Under the pieces are notes generated by a model, which had not been told where the DNA came from, made no database searches, and worked only from the letters and a program-made list of their open reading frames with translations. The position numbers were made by a program, and so were the translations under genes. A stretch of 60,423 nucleotides of DNA from Desulfofustis glycolicus DSM 9705 (lineage in GTDB: Bacteria; Desulfobacterota; Desulfobulbia; Desulfobulbales; Desulfocapsaceae). This document shows positions 28,203-36,982 of the stretch, one piece after another; within the stretch, counting starts at the first letter, position 1, and every line of letters begins with the position of its first letter. Location of the stretch: contig NZ_FQXS01000026.1 in NCBI RefSeq assembly GCF_900130015.1, positions 1-60,423 of the forward strand, written 5' to 3'.

Positions 28203-28697
28203 TCAATAATCGGAGACCCAGCCGAAATACCCGCCGTCGGCGGCCCGGACGATATCGTCCCTGCTGGCTTTGGCGGTAAACGGTTTCTGGCTTTGACCAT
28301 CCGGACCCATACTGTAGAGGTCGTAATCGGAATTGACCGGGACCAGAGAGTGGTCTTTGCGCATGTCTCCCACTTTCGTCTGGTCCTTCTTCGGCAAGCT
28401 CGGATCCCGATTGATATTCAGATACTGATACGGATTTCCCCACGGGTCCCGCAAGCCGCCAAGTCCGACATCCGCCAGCGAATCCGGGTGATCTGCATGA
28501 TCTGCCGCATAAGCGTCCAGAACGGTGCTGATCATGCGCAAGGTCTGGATTGCATCCACATAGCGCGCCCGCTCACGATAGCCAATAAAATTGGGGATGG
28601 CAATGGCCGCCAAGGTGCCGATAATGGCAATGACGATGAAAAGCTCGAGGAGGGTGAACCCCTGGCTGAAGCGATGCCGCCGCCGAAAAAGGATCAT
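28203..28697 (-). CDS. Type II secretion GspG-like major pseudopilin (orphan)
   Basis: A 164-residue class III prepilin. Residues 1-12 are a short basic leader, then the prepilin peptidase site GFTLLELFIVIAIIGTL with Gly-1, Phe+1 and Glu+5. The C-terminal half carries GspG signatures DPWGNPYQYLN and DLYSMGPDGQ, which normally provide a calcium-binding loop. Length is close to family members (about 140-160). No other gsp or pil genes are near, so the pseudopilus partners must be elsewhere. It is the first gene of a four-gene cluster with the HD-GYP phosphodiesterase 14 bases downstream. Confidence 0.88.
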   Translation of the reverse strand: MILFRRRHRFSQGFTLLELFIVIAIIGTLAAIAIPNFIGYRERARYVDAIQTLRMISTVLDAYAADHADHPDSLADVGLGGLRDPWGNPYQYLNINRDPSLPKKDQTKVGDMRKDHSLVPVNSDYDLYSMGPDGQSQKPFTAKASRDDIVRAADGGYFGWVSDY

Positions 28698-28750
28698 GGA
28701 GCGATTCTATCACGACGGGAAAGAGAAATGAAAATGATTCATACATCAGG

Positions 28751-28890
28751 AGCCTTTTGCAAAACTTAGATTTTTGTTCAAAGTCAAGGCATGCGAAAAA
28801 TTTTACCACAGGCATATAAACGATATTCCGAGGATAAAATTTTGAGCATAACGCAGAGTTTGAGCGAAAAGATTGTTTTGCAAATGGCTC
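28751..28890. repeat. Intergenic inverted-repeat element, copy A
   Basis: A 140-base AT-rich element with terminal inverted repeats GAGCCTTTTGCAAAAC (28751-28766) and GTTTTGCAAATGGCTC (28875-28890), pairing at 15 of 16 positions. Its core (TTTTACCACAGGCATATA, then GATATTCCGAGGATAAAATT) is shared with the elements at 33355 and 36983. The core contains a second, inner inverted repeat (AAATTTTACC against GGATAAAATTT). It lies between the pseudopilin gene and the small lipoprotein gene. Confidence 0.85.
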
Positions 28891-28935
28891 ATCAGGTCAC
28901 AAATTTAGAGCCGTATCCGGGGTGCCTACAAGCCG

Positions 28936-29151
28936 TCAATACTGGTTCCAGATCGTATAACCCTGTTGCTCAAACGAGCGGATACACTCCTGGTATTTTT
29001 CATAGGAGCTGTCCGTTCGCCAGGCGTCAACGGTACATTCCTGTATTTCACCGGTACTGCGGTCCAGCAGAAGTGTTCGTGAATGCTTCTCGCTGAAGGA
29101 CGCACAACCGGCAAGACAAAGGAGCAAAAAAAGAACGGGGAGCTTTGCCAT
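28936..29151 (-). CDS. Small lipoprotein, function unknown
   Basis: A 71-residue protein beginning MAKLPVLFLLLCLAGCASFS: a short lipoprotein signal with lipobox LAGC and Cys16 as lipidation site. The mature part is short and polar with a Cys pair (IQECTVDAWR and KYQECIRSFEQQGY) that could form a disulfide in the periplasm. I choose ATG 29151; the frame upstream lacks signal-peptide logic. No family is recognised. It stands alone between repeat copy A and a hairpin. Confidence 0.6.
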   Translation of the reverse strand: MAKLPVLFLLLCLAGCASFSEKHSRTLLLDRSTGEIQECTVDAWRTDSSYEKYQECIRSFEQQGYTIWNQY

Positions 29152-29293
29152 GTCGCCAACCTCTTTCCAGGTGATCGATCGTCGGTCGATCCTGACGTTT
29201 TTCGTCGAAAGGACAGCTATCAGCACGGTGTTATAAAGAGACAGGCAGGCCTGTCAAGTCTTTTCCTGCCATGCGGAAAGGCTCCCCCAGGGG

Positions 29294-29327
29294 CCACGGA
29301 CCGGCGACGGCCGGTGCCGGTCCGTGG
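29294..29327 (-). terminator. 12-bp hairpin after MBL-fold gene
   Basis: CCACGGACCGGC at 29294-29305 and its exact complement at 29316-29327 enclose a 10-base loop in the gap between the MBL-fold gene and the small lipoprotein gene. There is no U-run, so it could be a Rho-assisted end of the transcript that starts at the bd-like oxidase genes, or a stabilising hairpin. Confidence 0.4.
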
Positions 29328-29360
29328 CGGGCAGATACACGCGCACATCAGCCAGCATCT

Positions 29361-30497
29361 TCACGGCCCGCTGTCCAGAAAAACGATCTCTCCGAGTTCC
29401 GGGCGCAGATACCGTTCCTCCGGCAGGCCGCGCGCCGCGATGATGCGGTCCAAATCAAGGCGCGGATAGCCCGCCGGTTCGTCGCCGAGTCGAAACGTCC
29501 CCCACTGTGTCGGCACGAATACGCGCGCCCCCAGATCGGCAAAGGCCTGCACCGCTTCCTCGCCGTTGAGGTGAGGGTAGTGCATGAACCAGCGGGGATG
29601 GTAGGCGGTGGTCGGCAGCAGGGCGTAATCGATATCCGCAAAGACTCTGCCAAACTCCCGGTAACCGACAAAATAGCCGCTGTCGCCACCGAAATAGACG
29701 ACGGTCTTGCCGGAACGGATCAAAAAGCTGGCCCATAGCGACGTATTGCGCCCGACGCCCAACCGAAGCGACCAGTGCTGAGCCGGCAGGCAGACCAGCT
29801 CGGCGCCATCGACACCCCGGCGCTGCCACCAGTCAAGTTCGACCACCTCGCCTCCATGCAGCGACTCGATCAGTTTCCGTATCCCAAGCGGCACGAAAAA
29901 CCGGGCGTGCTCCGGCAGCCTCTCAATCGTATCGCTGTCCAGGTGATCGTAGTGATTGTGCGAAATAATGACATTGAGCGGCCCGTCGAGGACGGCCACG
30001 TCCTCTTTGCGCAACGCGGGTTCGGTCAACCGTTTGGGGAGCAGTGCCCGCTGGGAAAGCATCGGGTCGGTCAGCCACCAGCTGCCGTCAAGGCGCAGCA
30101 GAAATGTGCCGTGACCGATCCAGACCAGGATATCGCGCCCCGCCGGCAGCTGTGCAAGCCGTTGCGCCAGGTCGGGGATCAGCCGGGGCAGATAGCTTTC
30201 TTCCGGCGGGGTGTAAGTCCCCGCGCGGGTAAGCCGCCACCTGAGTACGCTCAGCAAACCGCGCCGCTCTTCGGGCATCCAGGGGTTGAAAAACCGGCCT
30301 TCCTGTTGGTGGGCCGCGTACAGGTCCGCCGGATCCTGGCGAGCGACTTCCTGTTGCCACTGCCGCTCGGAAAAGGGCGGCGGGGTAAACAGGCAGGATG
30401 CGCAGAGCACCAGCGGCAGGACAAACGATAAAAACCGTAAGCTTAAAAAGCATCTGCCCGGAAAGACGGGACTTTCCGGTTTGCTCAACAGTATCAT
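29361..30497 (-). CDS. MBL-fold hydrolase, envelope-anchored (NAPE-PLD/UlaG-like)
   Basis: A 378-residue metallo-beta-lactamase-fold protein starting at ATG 30497; the frame upstream only overlaps the preceding gene. An N-terminal hydrophobic signal (FLSLRFLSFVLPLVLCASC) ends in a Cys that may be lipidated, so the enzyme probably faces the periplasm. Metal site residues are seen in ISHNHYDHLD (HxHxDH type), LPAQHWS and FGGDSGYF, and a C-terminal His in PTQWGTF context is replaced. The composition resembles NAPE-PLD-like or UlaG-like phosphodiesterases. Substrate unknown. It lies 13 bases downstream of the bd-like subunit II gene and probably shares its transcript. Confidence 0.82.
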   Translation of the reverse strand: MILLSKPESPVFPGRCFLSLRFLSFVLPLVLCASCLFTPPPFSERQWQQEVARQDPADLYAAHQQEGRFFNPWMPEERRGLLSVLRWRLTRAGTYTPPEESYLPRLIPDLAQRLAQLPAGRDILVWIGHGTFLLRLDGSWWLTDPMLSQRALLPKRLTEPALRKEDVAVLDGPLNVIISHNHYDHLDSDTIERLPEHARFFVPLGIRKLIESLHGGEVVELDWWQRRGVDGAELVCLPAQHWSLRLGVGRNTSLWASFLIRSGKTVVYFGGDSGYFVGYREFGRVFADIDYALLPTTAYHPRWFMHYPHLNGEEAVQAFADLGARVFVPTQWGTFRLGDEPAGYPRLDLDRIIAARGLPEERYLRPELGEIVFLDSGP

Positions 30498-30510
30498 CGC
30501 GCAGTGGCGA

Positions 30511-31587
30511 TCATCGGCTGGCGCCGCTTTCAACCAGTGCCGCGGCGGTTTTTTTCAGGAGCCAGCCGATGACAATAAGACCACCGAGCAGAACAACCAG
30601 GAAAAAAATCAGCGGAGAATATTGGGGAACGACCGCCAACTGATCGAGACGAAAGACTTCAGCCAGATAATCGCTGCGCAACCAGGCCCGCATAAAGCTC
30701 ATCAAGTAAACGAGCAACACCACTGAGCCGACCGTTACTGCCAGCCGCCGCCGATACGCAGCAACGAGAATAACGACGATCACCAGCAGAGCCAGCGAGA
30801 AAACGGCAGTGGCCCCACGATTGCCCCCCATGAACAGTAGCATCGTGTCTCGCTCCTGTGAGAGCAGGTACCACACGCCAAGACAGATATTGACCAACGT
30901 CAGGCGAAAAAAGACCTTCATTCCGACATCCCGCGCATGCGCCGCCAATTCACCGTCCTGTTCGGAACGAAACTGACCGACCAGTGCGACGAACAGGCCG
31001 CCAACGGCAAGCGCGCCGGTCACCATATGCAGGTAACGGGGCGGAAAGACCTCTTCTCCGGAGGCGAGCATCGTGCCGGCGCGATGCTGAAAATATCCGG
31101 CAAACGCTTCGGGCAGCGACATCAGTAACATATTGTTGACGAAAAAATAGGCGATGGTCAGCAACATCAGCAAAACCGCCAGACCGATCCACTTACCCGC
31201 ACCGCCGAGACGGGAGAACTTGAAATCATAGAGATACGCGCCATAGTAGGCAACGATGAGCAGCGGTACGATAGAGATCCAGAACAGTCCCATCAAGATC
31301 GAGCTGGTGTACATGAACTGGCCGTAGAGCACCTGGAGAAACAGCAAGGGGGCCACCCCGAAGTTAACGGCAAAGGCGATAACCAACGGCAGGGCGACTG
31401 CCAGCCGATGAGCCAGGCGATCACGAACGGAGCCTCCGATAAACTGCTGACCGACCCCGACAGCAAGGCCACCGAGCATCGCGTTCATCGCCAGCAGGTG
31501 CAGCGGAAAAGTGAGCAGCAAAAAGAACTGGAACCATCCCCAGGCAACCGGGATGGTGTCGGCGGCGGGAATATACAGGGTAGCCAT
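30511..31587 (-). CDS. Cytochrome bd-like complex, subunit II-like membrane protein
   Basis: A 358-residue protein with about nine membrane helices, start ATG 31587 whose first base is the last base of the upstream stop. The N-terminal part (FQFFLLLTFPLHLLAMNAML) has the conserved His in the first helix, and LHMVTGALAVGGLFVAL contains another membrane His, both candidates for heme ligands or proton pathways. It shows no clear similarity to classical CydB but is paired with the heme-c containing subunit upstream, as in the divergent bd-type families found in many anaerobes. Membrane partner of the oxidoreductase. Assignment rests on context and helix pattern. Confidence 0.65.
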   Translation of the reverse strand: MATLYIPAADTIPVAWGWFQFFLLLTFPLHLLAMNAMLGGLAVGVGQQFIGGSVRDRLAHRLAVALPLVIAFAVNFGVAPLLFLQVLYGQFMYTSSILMGLFWISIVPLLIVAYYGAYLYDFKFSRLGGAGKWIGLAVLLMLLTIAYFFVNNMLLMSLPEAFAGYFQHRAGTMLASGEEVFPPRYLHMVTGALAVGGLFVALVGQFRSEQDGELAAHARDVGMKVFFRLTLVNICLGVWYLLSQERDTMLLFMGGNRGATAVFSLALLVIVVILVAAYRRRLAVTVGSVVLLVYLMSFMRAWLRSDYLAEVFRLDQLAVVPQYSPLIFFLVVLLGGLIVIGWLLKKTAAALVESGASR

Positions 31588-33338
31588 CACGGGTTCCTCC
31601 CAAGGTCGATCAGGTAATCGGTCAGCGCGTCTTTTTCATCGGCGGTGCCGTCATAGGGCGGCATCTCCTCGGATATCGCTTGGAGATCGTCCAGCGCCGC
31701 ACGCACCGCCCCTCGCTCCCAGGATTCCAGCACCGCCGCCACGTCTTCCGGGGCGTGGCAGACGGCGCAGTTATCGGCAAACAACATCTCGCCGTCGGGT
31801 GTGGCAGGCGCCACCGCCTCCTCGCCGCCCGACGGGACACGCAGAAAGGCCGCCAGCGCCACCGCCTCGGAACCACTGCCGCTAAATGGCTCCATCTCCG
31901 TCGAAATCTCGTCCAGCCGGCCGAGCAAATCGACAATTTCCCCGGTCGGCAGCCCTCCGAGGCTCTCCGTCAGATCCTCTGGCGCATGACAGGCGGCGCA
32001 CTGGGCGTCGAATAGCTGTTCACCCGCGTTTTCCGTTCCAGCAGGTGCCTCTTCCTTGCCGTGCCAGCTGCCGACCAGATAGGCGGCCAGCGCATCCGCC
32101 TCCGCATCGGTGCCGGCAAACGGCGGCATAAAATAGCGAACCTCGTGAATCCGCTTGATATAGGAACTCATCGCCGGATAGCTCATCCGCGCGGTCTGCG
32201 CTTTCAGGTCGTTGTTCCAGCCGCCGGCAGTATGGCAGGCGTAGCATTGCTGGATAAACAGTTCCTCGCCGGCAGTCGGCCGGCTCTGGTCGGTCAACTG
32301 CCGGTCTTCGACCCAGACAGCCGTCTGCAGGTACCCCTGCTCGGTGATACGCTCCAGCTCTTCTTTTTTGATCATGTTGGAATAGATGACTTCGTTGATC
32401 GCATACGGTCGCCTGGCCGCCTCCCTGATCCACTCAAACGAGCCGATGGTGATCAGACCGCAGACCATCGCCAGTGCGGCGACCGACCGCAGATTCAGGG
32501 CCGGCCGGACAATACCGGCAACCAAGGTGATGACAAGCAAGGCGACGGCTCCAACAGCACCCCACTGCGCCGCCGCGGCAATGGTCGGCGATGTGCCGAA
32601 AACCAGTTTCTGGGCCGGCTCGGGTAGCACGACCACATACCACCAGGCAAACGGCAGAGCGGCAACCAATGCGCCGAGTGCCCATTTCCCGGAAAACCGG
32701 GTCATCGTCAGGCGCACCTCACGCTGCTGGCAAAACGATGCGGTCAGATAACCATAGACCCCGGCCAGCATCAGCGCGATAAAGGTTCGCAGACCAAGCG
32801 ACGGCCAGAAGCTGGGGTTGAAAAAGCCGTTCCAGAAGTTGCCGTTTTCCAGCCACGAACCAGGGGTCAACATGAACCCGATGATACCGTTGATCAGGAA
32901 GAGCGACATCCAGGCACTGATGAAATAGACCCAGCCGACCTTGAGGTGAGTCGCCGGATTCATTTTGCCGAACATGTAGAAGTAGACGAAGGCGGCAACG
33001 ATCTCAACAAGGAAGAAGACCCATTCAACGGCCCAGCCGAAAACGAAGATGTGAATAAGCAGCGAAGTGGCGGCCGGATTGACCAGGGCAATGATGAACC
33101 AGATCCCGACCCCGGTGATCGAACCGAAGACCAGGGTCAGCAGCAGGAAGAAGCGCGCGTGCCGTTTGGTAAAGGCCAGAATGCCGTCATTGTGTTCGCG
33201 AAGACCTTTTTTTTCGGCATAGATGAGATACAGGCCGCCGCCCACGGCAAAATGCGAGACAAAGACGTGCAGCACCGCGATCAGCGCAATGAGCAACCCT
33301 CCGCCGATCTCGGGCAAATACCAGACGGGATAGTTCAT
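31587..33338 (-). CDS. Cytochrome bd-like subunit I with three C-terminal heme-c domains
   Basis: A 583-residue protein from ATG 33338; the frame above is in a repeat element. Residues 1-310 contain about nine helices with the bd-type N-terminal region (HVFVSHFAVGGGLYL, RHARFF, WVFFLVEIVAAFVYFYMFGKM, IIGFMLTPGSW); no Q-loop is evident. The periplasmic tail holds three CxxCH sites: CYACH (365-369), CAACH (447-451) and CAVCH (524-528), each in a small class I cytochrome c fold with distal Met (MPPF, EPFS or MEPF, MPPY). This matches the divergent bd-type group with covalent heme c that takes electrons from cytochromes rather than quinol. Electron donor and whether it reduces O2 or NO are unknown. 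Confidence 0.78.
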   Translation of the reverse strand: MNYPVWYLPEIGGGLLIALIAVLHVFVSHFAVGGGLYLIYAEKKGLREHNDGILAFTKRHARFFLLLTLVFGSITGVGIWFIIALVNPAATSLLIHIFVFGWAVEWVFFLVEIVAAFVYFYMFGKMNPATHLKVGWVYFISAWMSLFLINGIIGFMLTPGSWLENGNFWNGFFNPSFWPSLGLRTFIALMLAGVYGYLTASFCQQREVRLTMTRFSGKWALGALVAALPFAWWYVVVLPEPAQKLVFGTSPTIAAAAQWGAVGAVALLVITLVAGIVRPALNLRSVAALAMVCGLITIGSFEWIREAARRPYAINEVIYSNMIKKEELERITEQGYLQTAVWVEDRQLTDQSRPTAGEELFIQQCYACHTAGGWNNDLKAQTARMSYPAMSSYIKRIHEVRYFMPPFAGTDAEADALAAYLVGSWHGKEEAPAGTENAGEQLFDAQCAACHAPEDLTESLGGLPTGEIVDLLGRLDEISTEMEPFSGSGSEAVALAAFLRVPSGGEEAVAPATPDGEMLFADNCAVCHAPEDVAAVLESWERGAVRAALDDLQAISEEMPPYDGTADEKDALTDYLIDLGRNP

Positions 33339-33354
33339 AACGATACCCTGTGAT

Positions 33355-33496
33355 GGGAACCTTGAAAAATTGTCATTCCGCCCAATCTCATCGTTGCGCA
33401 ATCAAATTTTATCCTCGGAATATCATGTATATGCCTGCGGTAAAATTTTCTTGTGCGCCTCGATTTTGAACGAAATACCGAATTTTTCAAGCTCCC
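33355..33496. repeat. Intergenic inverted-repeat element, copy B
   Basis: A 142-base element, opposite in orientation to copies A and C. Terminal arms are GGGAACCTTGAAAAATT (33355-33371) and AATTTTTCAAGCTCCC (33481-33496), which pair with one indel. The core (AATTTTATCCTCGGAATATC then ATATGCCTGCGGTAAAATTT) is the reverse complement of the core in copies A and C. One end lies 16 bases upstream of the start of the bd-like subunit I gene, so it contributes to that gene's leader or promoter region. Confidence 0.88.
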
Positions 33497-33671
33497 CTGG
33501 TGTTTTTTGTCACGGCCGCACCTTCCGCCCCGATCGGCACGCCGCCCGCGTGACTACGCCGCCGGCCCTGTTTTGAGCAAATGTACAAAATTTGAGAACC
33601 GTTTTCAAGAAAGACTCTGTTCGATCGGCCGGGGAACTTGTCACGCCGCAAGCAAAGCTGGGGCGGTCTCT

Positions 33672-34382
33672 TCAGCGGCCGGCTTGCACCGGGTTGCGCA
33701 GCACACCGATACCCTCTATTTCCACCTCGACCACATCGCCGGGTGTAATCGGGCCGACACCGCTCGGCGTGCCGGTGACGACGATGTCCCCTGCTTCCAG
33801 GGTAAAGTTGCGCGAAATAAAAGCCACAATGGCCGGAATCGGGAATATCATTTCCCGTGTATTGGATTCCTGTACCACGCCCCCGTTAAGACGGCAGGAG
33901 ATGGCGAGATTCTGCGGATCGCCGATCTCCTCGGCGCGAACGATCCGTGGCCCGATCGGCCCGAAGGTATCGAGCGACTTGCCGCGAAACCAGCCGGCCT
34001 TTTCATGCTTCTGGAAATTACGCTGGCTCACGTCGTTGAAACAGGTATAGCCGAAAATATGCTCACCAACCGCAGACTCGGGAATATCCTTGCCGCGCTT
34101 GCCGATGATCAACGCCAACTCGGCCTCGTAATCGGTGCGGCAGGTGCGGAAACCATAGGTCTCGAGAAAGGCGGGCAGGATAATCGGCTGATCGGGACCG
34201 ATCAACGTGTTGGGCGTCTTGGCAAAAAGGATCGGCTCCGCCGGTTCCTCGTCCTTGAAACGAAGGACCTCGGCCAGCGCACTTTCCTTGATATGGTCCC
34301 GATAATTCAGGCCCAGGCAGATAATTTTCTGCGGACGCACCTCGTATTCACTTCCATTGCTCACCGGCAACCTGATACTCAT
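33672..34382 (-). CDS. Fumarylacetoacetate hydrolase family protein
   Basis: A 236-residue FAH-fold enzyme. Start ATG 34382 with GAGGAG six bases upstream. Motifs: KIICLGLNYRDHIKE, the metal-binding acidic cluster (RTDYEAELALIIGK), NDVSQRNFQ, WFRGKSLDTFGPIGP and TGTPSGVGP near the end. This subgroup includes acylpyruvate hydrolase, oxaloacetate decarboxylase (FAHD1-like) and 2-hydroxyhepta-2,4-diene-1,7-dioate isomerase; the small size and the sequence agree best with a FAHD1/acylpyruvase type. It is transcribed alone, divergent from the SIMPL gene. Confidence 0.88.
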   Translation of the reverse strand: MSIRLPVSNGSEYEVRPQKIICLGLNYRDHIKESALAEVLRFKDEEPAEPILFAKTPNTLIGPDQPIILPAFLETYGFRTCRTDYEAELALIIGKRGKDIPESAVGEHIFGYTCFNDVSQRNFQKHEKAGWFRGKSLDTFGPIGPRIVRAEEIGDPQNLAISCRLNGGVVQESNTREMIFPIPAIVAFISRNFTLEAGDIVVTGTPSGVGPITPGDVVEVEIEGIGVLRNPVQAGR

Positions 34383-34529
34383 AGGTAACTCCTCGTTATA
34401 TTGATAATAAATGCCAATTCACAAGCGACAGAAAACGCTTGCCCGCCAGGGCCGTCTCAGCTACTGTGAGATTCTTGATTACCATGACTACCCAAATCCG
34501 GAAAAAATGTAAACGGACTCCTGAGCGCC

Positions 34530-35213
34530 ATGAAAAAGATCCTGACGACACTGCTTCTCTGCATCATCTGGTTGGGCCATGCGACGGCTGCGGAAGAGAA
34601 CCTCAATTACCACCTGGTGACACTCCAGGCCCAGGCGGCCGACACCGTCGACAACGACCTCCTCGCGGTCACCATGACAGCGGTCGCCGAAGCCAACACC
34701 GCGGCGGAGGCAGCCGATACGGTCAACGAAACGATGGTTCGAGCCGCCGCGCTCATCGGTGAAATCGACGATATCTCCTACCAAACGATGAATTACCAGA
34801 CCACGCCGCGTCACCAGAACCGCGCCATCATCGGCTGGTCGGCCAGCCAGCAGATCAGCCTGAAAAGCAAAGATATCGAAACGTTGACTGCCTTGGTCGG
34901 CAAGCTTCAGAAACTCCTCAACGTCTCGGCCATGCAGTTCGAGGTCGGCCCCGAACGTCGCAAAAAGGCCCATGACCGCCTGATCACCGAAGCGTTGACA
35001 GCCTTTTCCGAAAAAGCCCGGCTGGTCACTGCGGCCCTGGGCGCCAAAGACTTTCGCCTGGTCAACCTGACCATCGACGAGGACGGGATAGCCCCTCTGC
35101 GCCGGGACTTCGGCATGGAGATGGCCCTGTCCCGCGCTGCCGCTCCCGAAGTCGCTGCCGGAGAGTCCCGCGTCAGCGTTACCGTTCGAGGCAGCATTCA
35201 ATTGAGCTTTTGA
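34530..35213 (+). CDS. SIMPL (DUF541) domain periplasmic protein
   Basis: A 227-residue secreted protein: Sec signal MKKILTTLLLCIIWLGHATAAE, then a SIMPL-type fold with alternating helices and strands (LVTLQAQAADTVDNDLLAVTM, then VSVTVRGSIQL at the C-terminus). Landmarks are the YQTTPRHQ region with IIGWSASQQISLKS and the RKKAHDRLITEAL helix typical of the family. E. coli YggE, a member, is linked to oxidative-stress tolerance, and the family also has roles in signalling, but function is not fixed. It stands alone on the plus strand between FAH and SelO. Confidence 0.85.
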   Translation: MKKILTTLLLCIIWLGHATAAEENLNYHLVTLQAQAADTVDNDLLAVTMTAVAEANTAAEAADTVNETMVRAAALIGEIDDISYQTMNYQTTPRHQNRAIIGWSASQQISLKSKDIETLTALVGKLQKLLNVSAMQFEVGPERRKKAHDRLITEALTAFSEKARLVTAALGAKDFRLVNLTIDEDGIAPLRRDFGMEMALSRAAAPEVAAGESRVSVTVRGSIQLSF

Positions 35214-35358
35214 TCGGTGCCGACATCATCTCGCTGTGCCACGATGTGCCGACCCGGCCGAATCATTCGACCGCGAAGAGCTCCTGCTTGCCACGATCCG
35301 GCGGCATGCTTATTGAGAAAGAAGGCCTTTTGATAATCTTTCCCAGCGAGTCATTGCC

Positions 35359-36963
35359 ATGTCATCAGTCGTTACCGCCGATCCCCTCGAAACCCTTACC
35401 TTTGACAACCGTTTCGTCAACACCCTTCCTGCTGACCCGGAGCATCGCAATAATCGCCGGGAAGTGCGCAACGCTTGCTATTCCCTCGTCGAGCCGACAC
35501 CGGTTGCCAAGCCCCACGTGCTCAGCTATTCTCCGGAGGCCTCAGCGCTGCTCGACCTCACCGAGGAGCAGTGTCGAACGCCGTCTTTTGCTGAGATCCT
35601 GGCCGGCAATCGGCTGCTGCCCGGCATGCAGCCCTTCGCGATGCGCTATGGCGGTCATCAATTCGGCTCCTGGGCCGGGCAGCTCGGCGACGGCCGGGCC
35701 ATCAATCTCGGTGAAATTGTCAATCGACGTGGCCGGCGCTGGACGCTGCAACTCAAGGGTGCCGGCCCGACGCCTTACTCCCGGCGGGCCGACGGACTTG
35801 CCGTGCTTCGTTCATCGCTGCGCGAATTTATCTGCAGCGAAGCGATGCACCACCTCGGCATCCCGACGACCCGGGCCCTGAGCCTGGTGACGACCGGCGA
35901 GCAGGTCCTGCGCGATATGTTTTACGACGGCCATCCGTGCCATGAGCCGGGGGCGGTGGTCTGCCGACTGGCCCCTTCCTTTCTTCGTTTCGGAAATTTC
36001 GAAATCCACACCGCCACCGGCGAGATCGAGCTGCTCAGGCAACTGGTCGACTACTCTCTGGTCACCGACTTTGCCGACCTCTCCGCCAAACCGGGGCCAG
36101 ACGGTTATCTGGCCTGGTTCAGCGAGATCTGCCGGCGGACCGGTGAGCTGGTCGTCCATTGGATGCGCGTCGGCTTCGTGCATGGAGTGCTCAATACCGA
36201 CAACATGTCGATTCTCGGCCTGACCATCGACTACGGTCCGTACGGCTGGCTGGAAGACTACGACCCGTCCTGGACCCCGAACACCACCGATGCCCAGGGG
36301 CGACGATATTGTTACGGCAACCAGCCACAAATTGCCTTGTGGAACCTGGTGCAACTGGCCAACGCCATCTATCCGCTGATCGAAGAGTCGGAACCGCTAC
36401 AGGCGGCACTGGACGTCTACCGGAAAACGTTCCAGCGCGGCTGGCGCCAGGCGCTCGCCGACAAGCTCGGGCTAACCGGCCGCGAAGATGGCGACGATAG
36501 CCTGATGCAGCGAACTCTCGAACTGCTGGCGGAGCAGCATCTTGACATGACCATCTTTTTTCGCCGGCTCGCCGACCTGCCGGCAGACCCCTCGATCCCG
36601 ATCGATTTCCCCAGTTTTTTCGCCGATGCCTACTATCAAAACGCGACCGGCGAGCCCGGCCAGGCACCGCTCAATGACTGGCTGTCGGCCTACCGGACCC
36701 GGATCGGTACAGCGAACGGAGACGATCAGCAACACCGCCGGACAATGATGAACCGGGTCAACCCGAAATACGTGTTTCGCAACTACCTGGCCCAATTGGC
36801 CATCGAGCAGGCCGAACAGGGTGATGCATCTCTGATCGAGGAACTGCTCGAGGTATTGCGCCGGCCATACGATGAACAACCCGGAAAAGAGAAGTTCGCA
36901 CAGCGCCGTCCGGAATGGGCCCGCAACCGAGCGGGCTGCTCGATGCTTTCCTGCAGTTCCTGA
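35359..36963 (+). CDS. selO: Protein adenylyltransferase SelO family
   Basis: A 534-residue protein of the SelO/YdiU family, pseudokinases that AMPylate redox proteins and protect against oxidative stress. Diagnostic sequence: PFAMRYGGHQFGSWAGQLGDGRA, LQLKGAGPTPYSRRADGLAVLRSS (nucleotide lysine and Arg), and VLNTDNMSILGLTIDYGPYG (catalytic-site Asn/Asp) followed by WLEDYDP. The chain ends ...GCSMLSCSS; in many homologues the third-last residue is selenocysteine, while here it is Cys, as in E. coli. Length is slightly above E. coli's. Stands alone; no promoter identified. Confidence 0.94.
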   Translation: MSSVVTADPLETLTFDNRFVNTLPADPEHRNNRREVRNACYSLVEPTPVAKPHVLSYSPEASALLDLTEEQCRTPSFAEILAGNRLLPGMQPFAMRYGGHQFGSWAGQLGDGRAINLGEIVNRRGRRWTLQLKGAGPTPYSRRADGLAVLRSSLREFICSEAMHHLGIPTTRALSLVTTGEQVLRDMFYDGHPCHEPGAVVCRLAPSFLRFGNFEIHTATGEIELLRQLVDYSLVTDFADLSAKPGPDGYLAWFSEICRRTGELVVHWMRVGFVHGVLNTDNMSILGLTIDYGPYGWLEDYDPSWTPNTTDAQGRRYCYGNQPQIALWNLVQLANAIYPLIEESEPLQAALDVYRKTFQRGWRQALADKLGLTGREDGDDSLMQRTLELLAEQHLDMTIFFRRLADLPADPSIPIDFPSFFADAYYQNATGEPGQAPLNDWLSAYRTRIGTANGDDQQHRRTMMNRVNPKYVFRNYLAQLAIEQAEQGDASLIEELLEVLRRPYDEQPGKEKFAQRRPEWARNRAGCSMLSCSS

Positions 36964-36982
36964 GAAACGAACCGCATTACAG

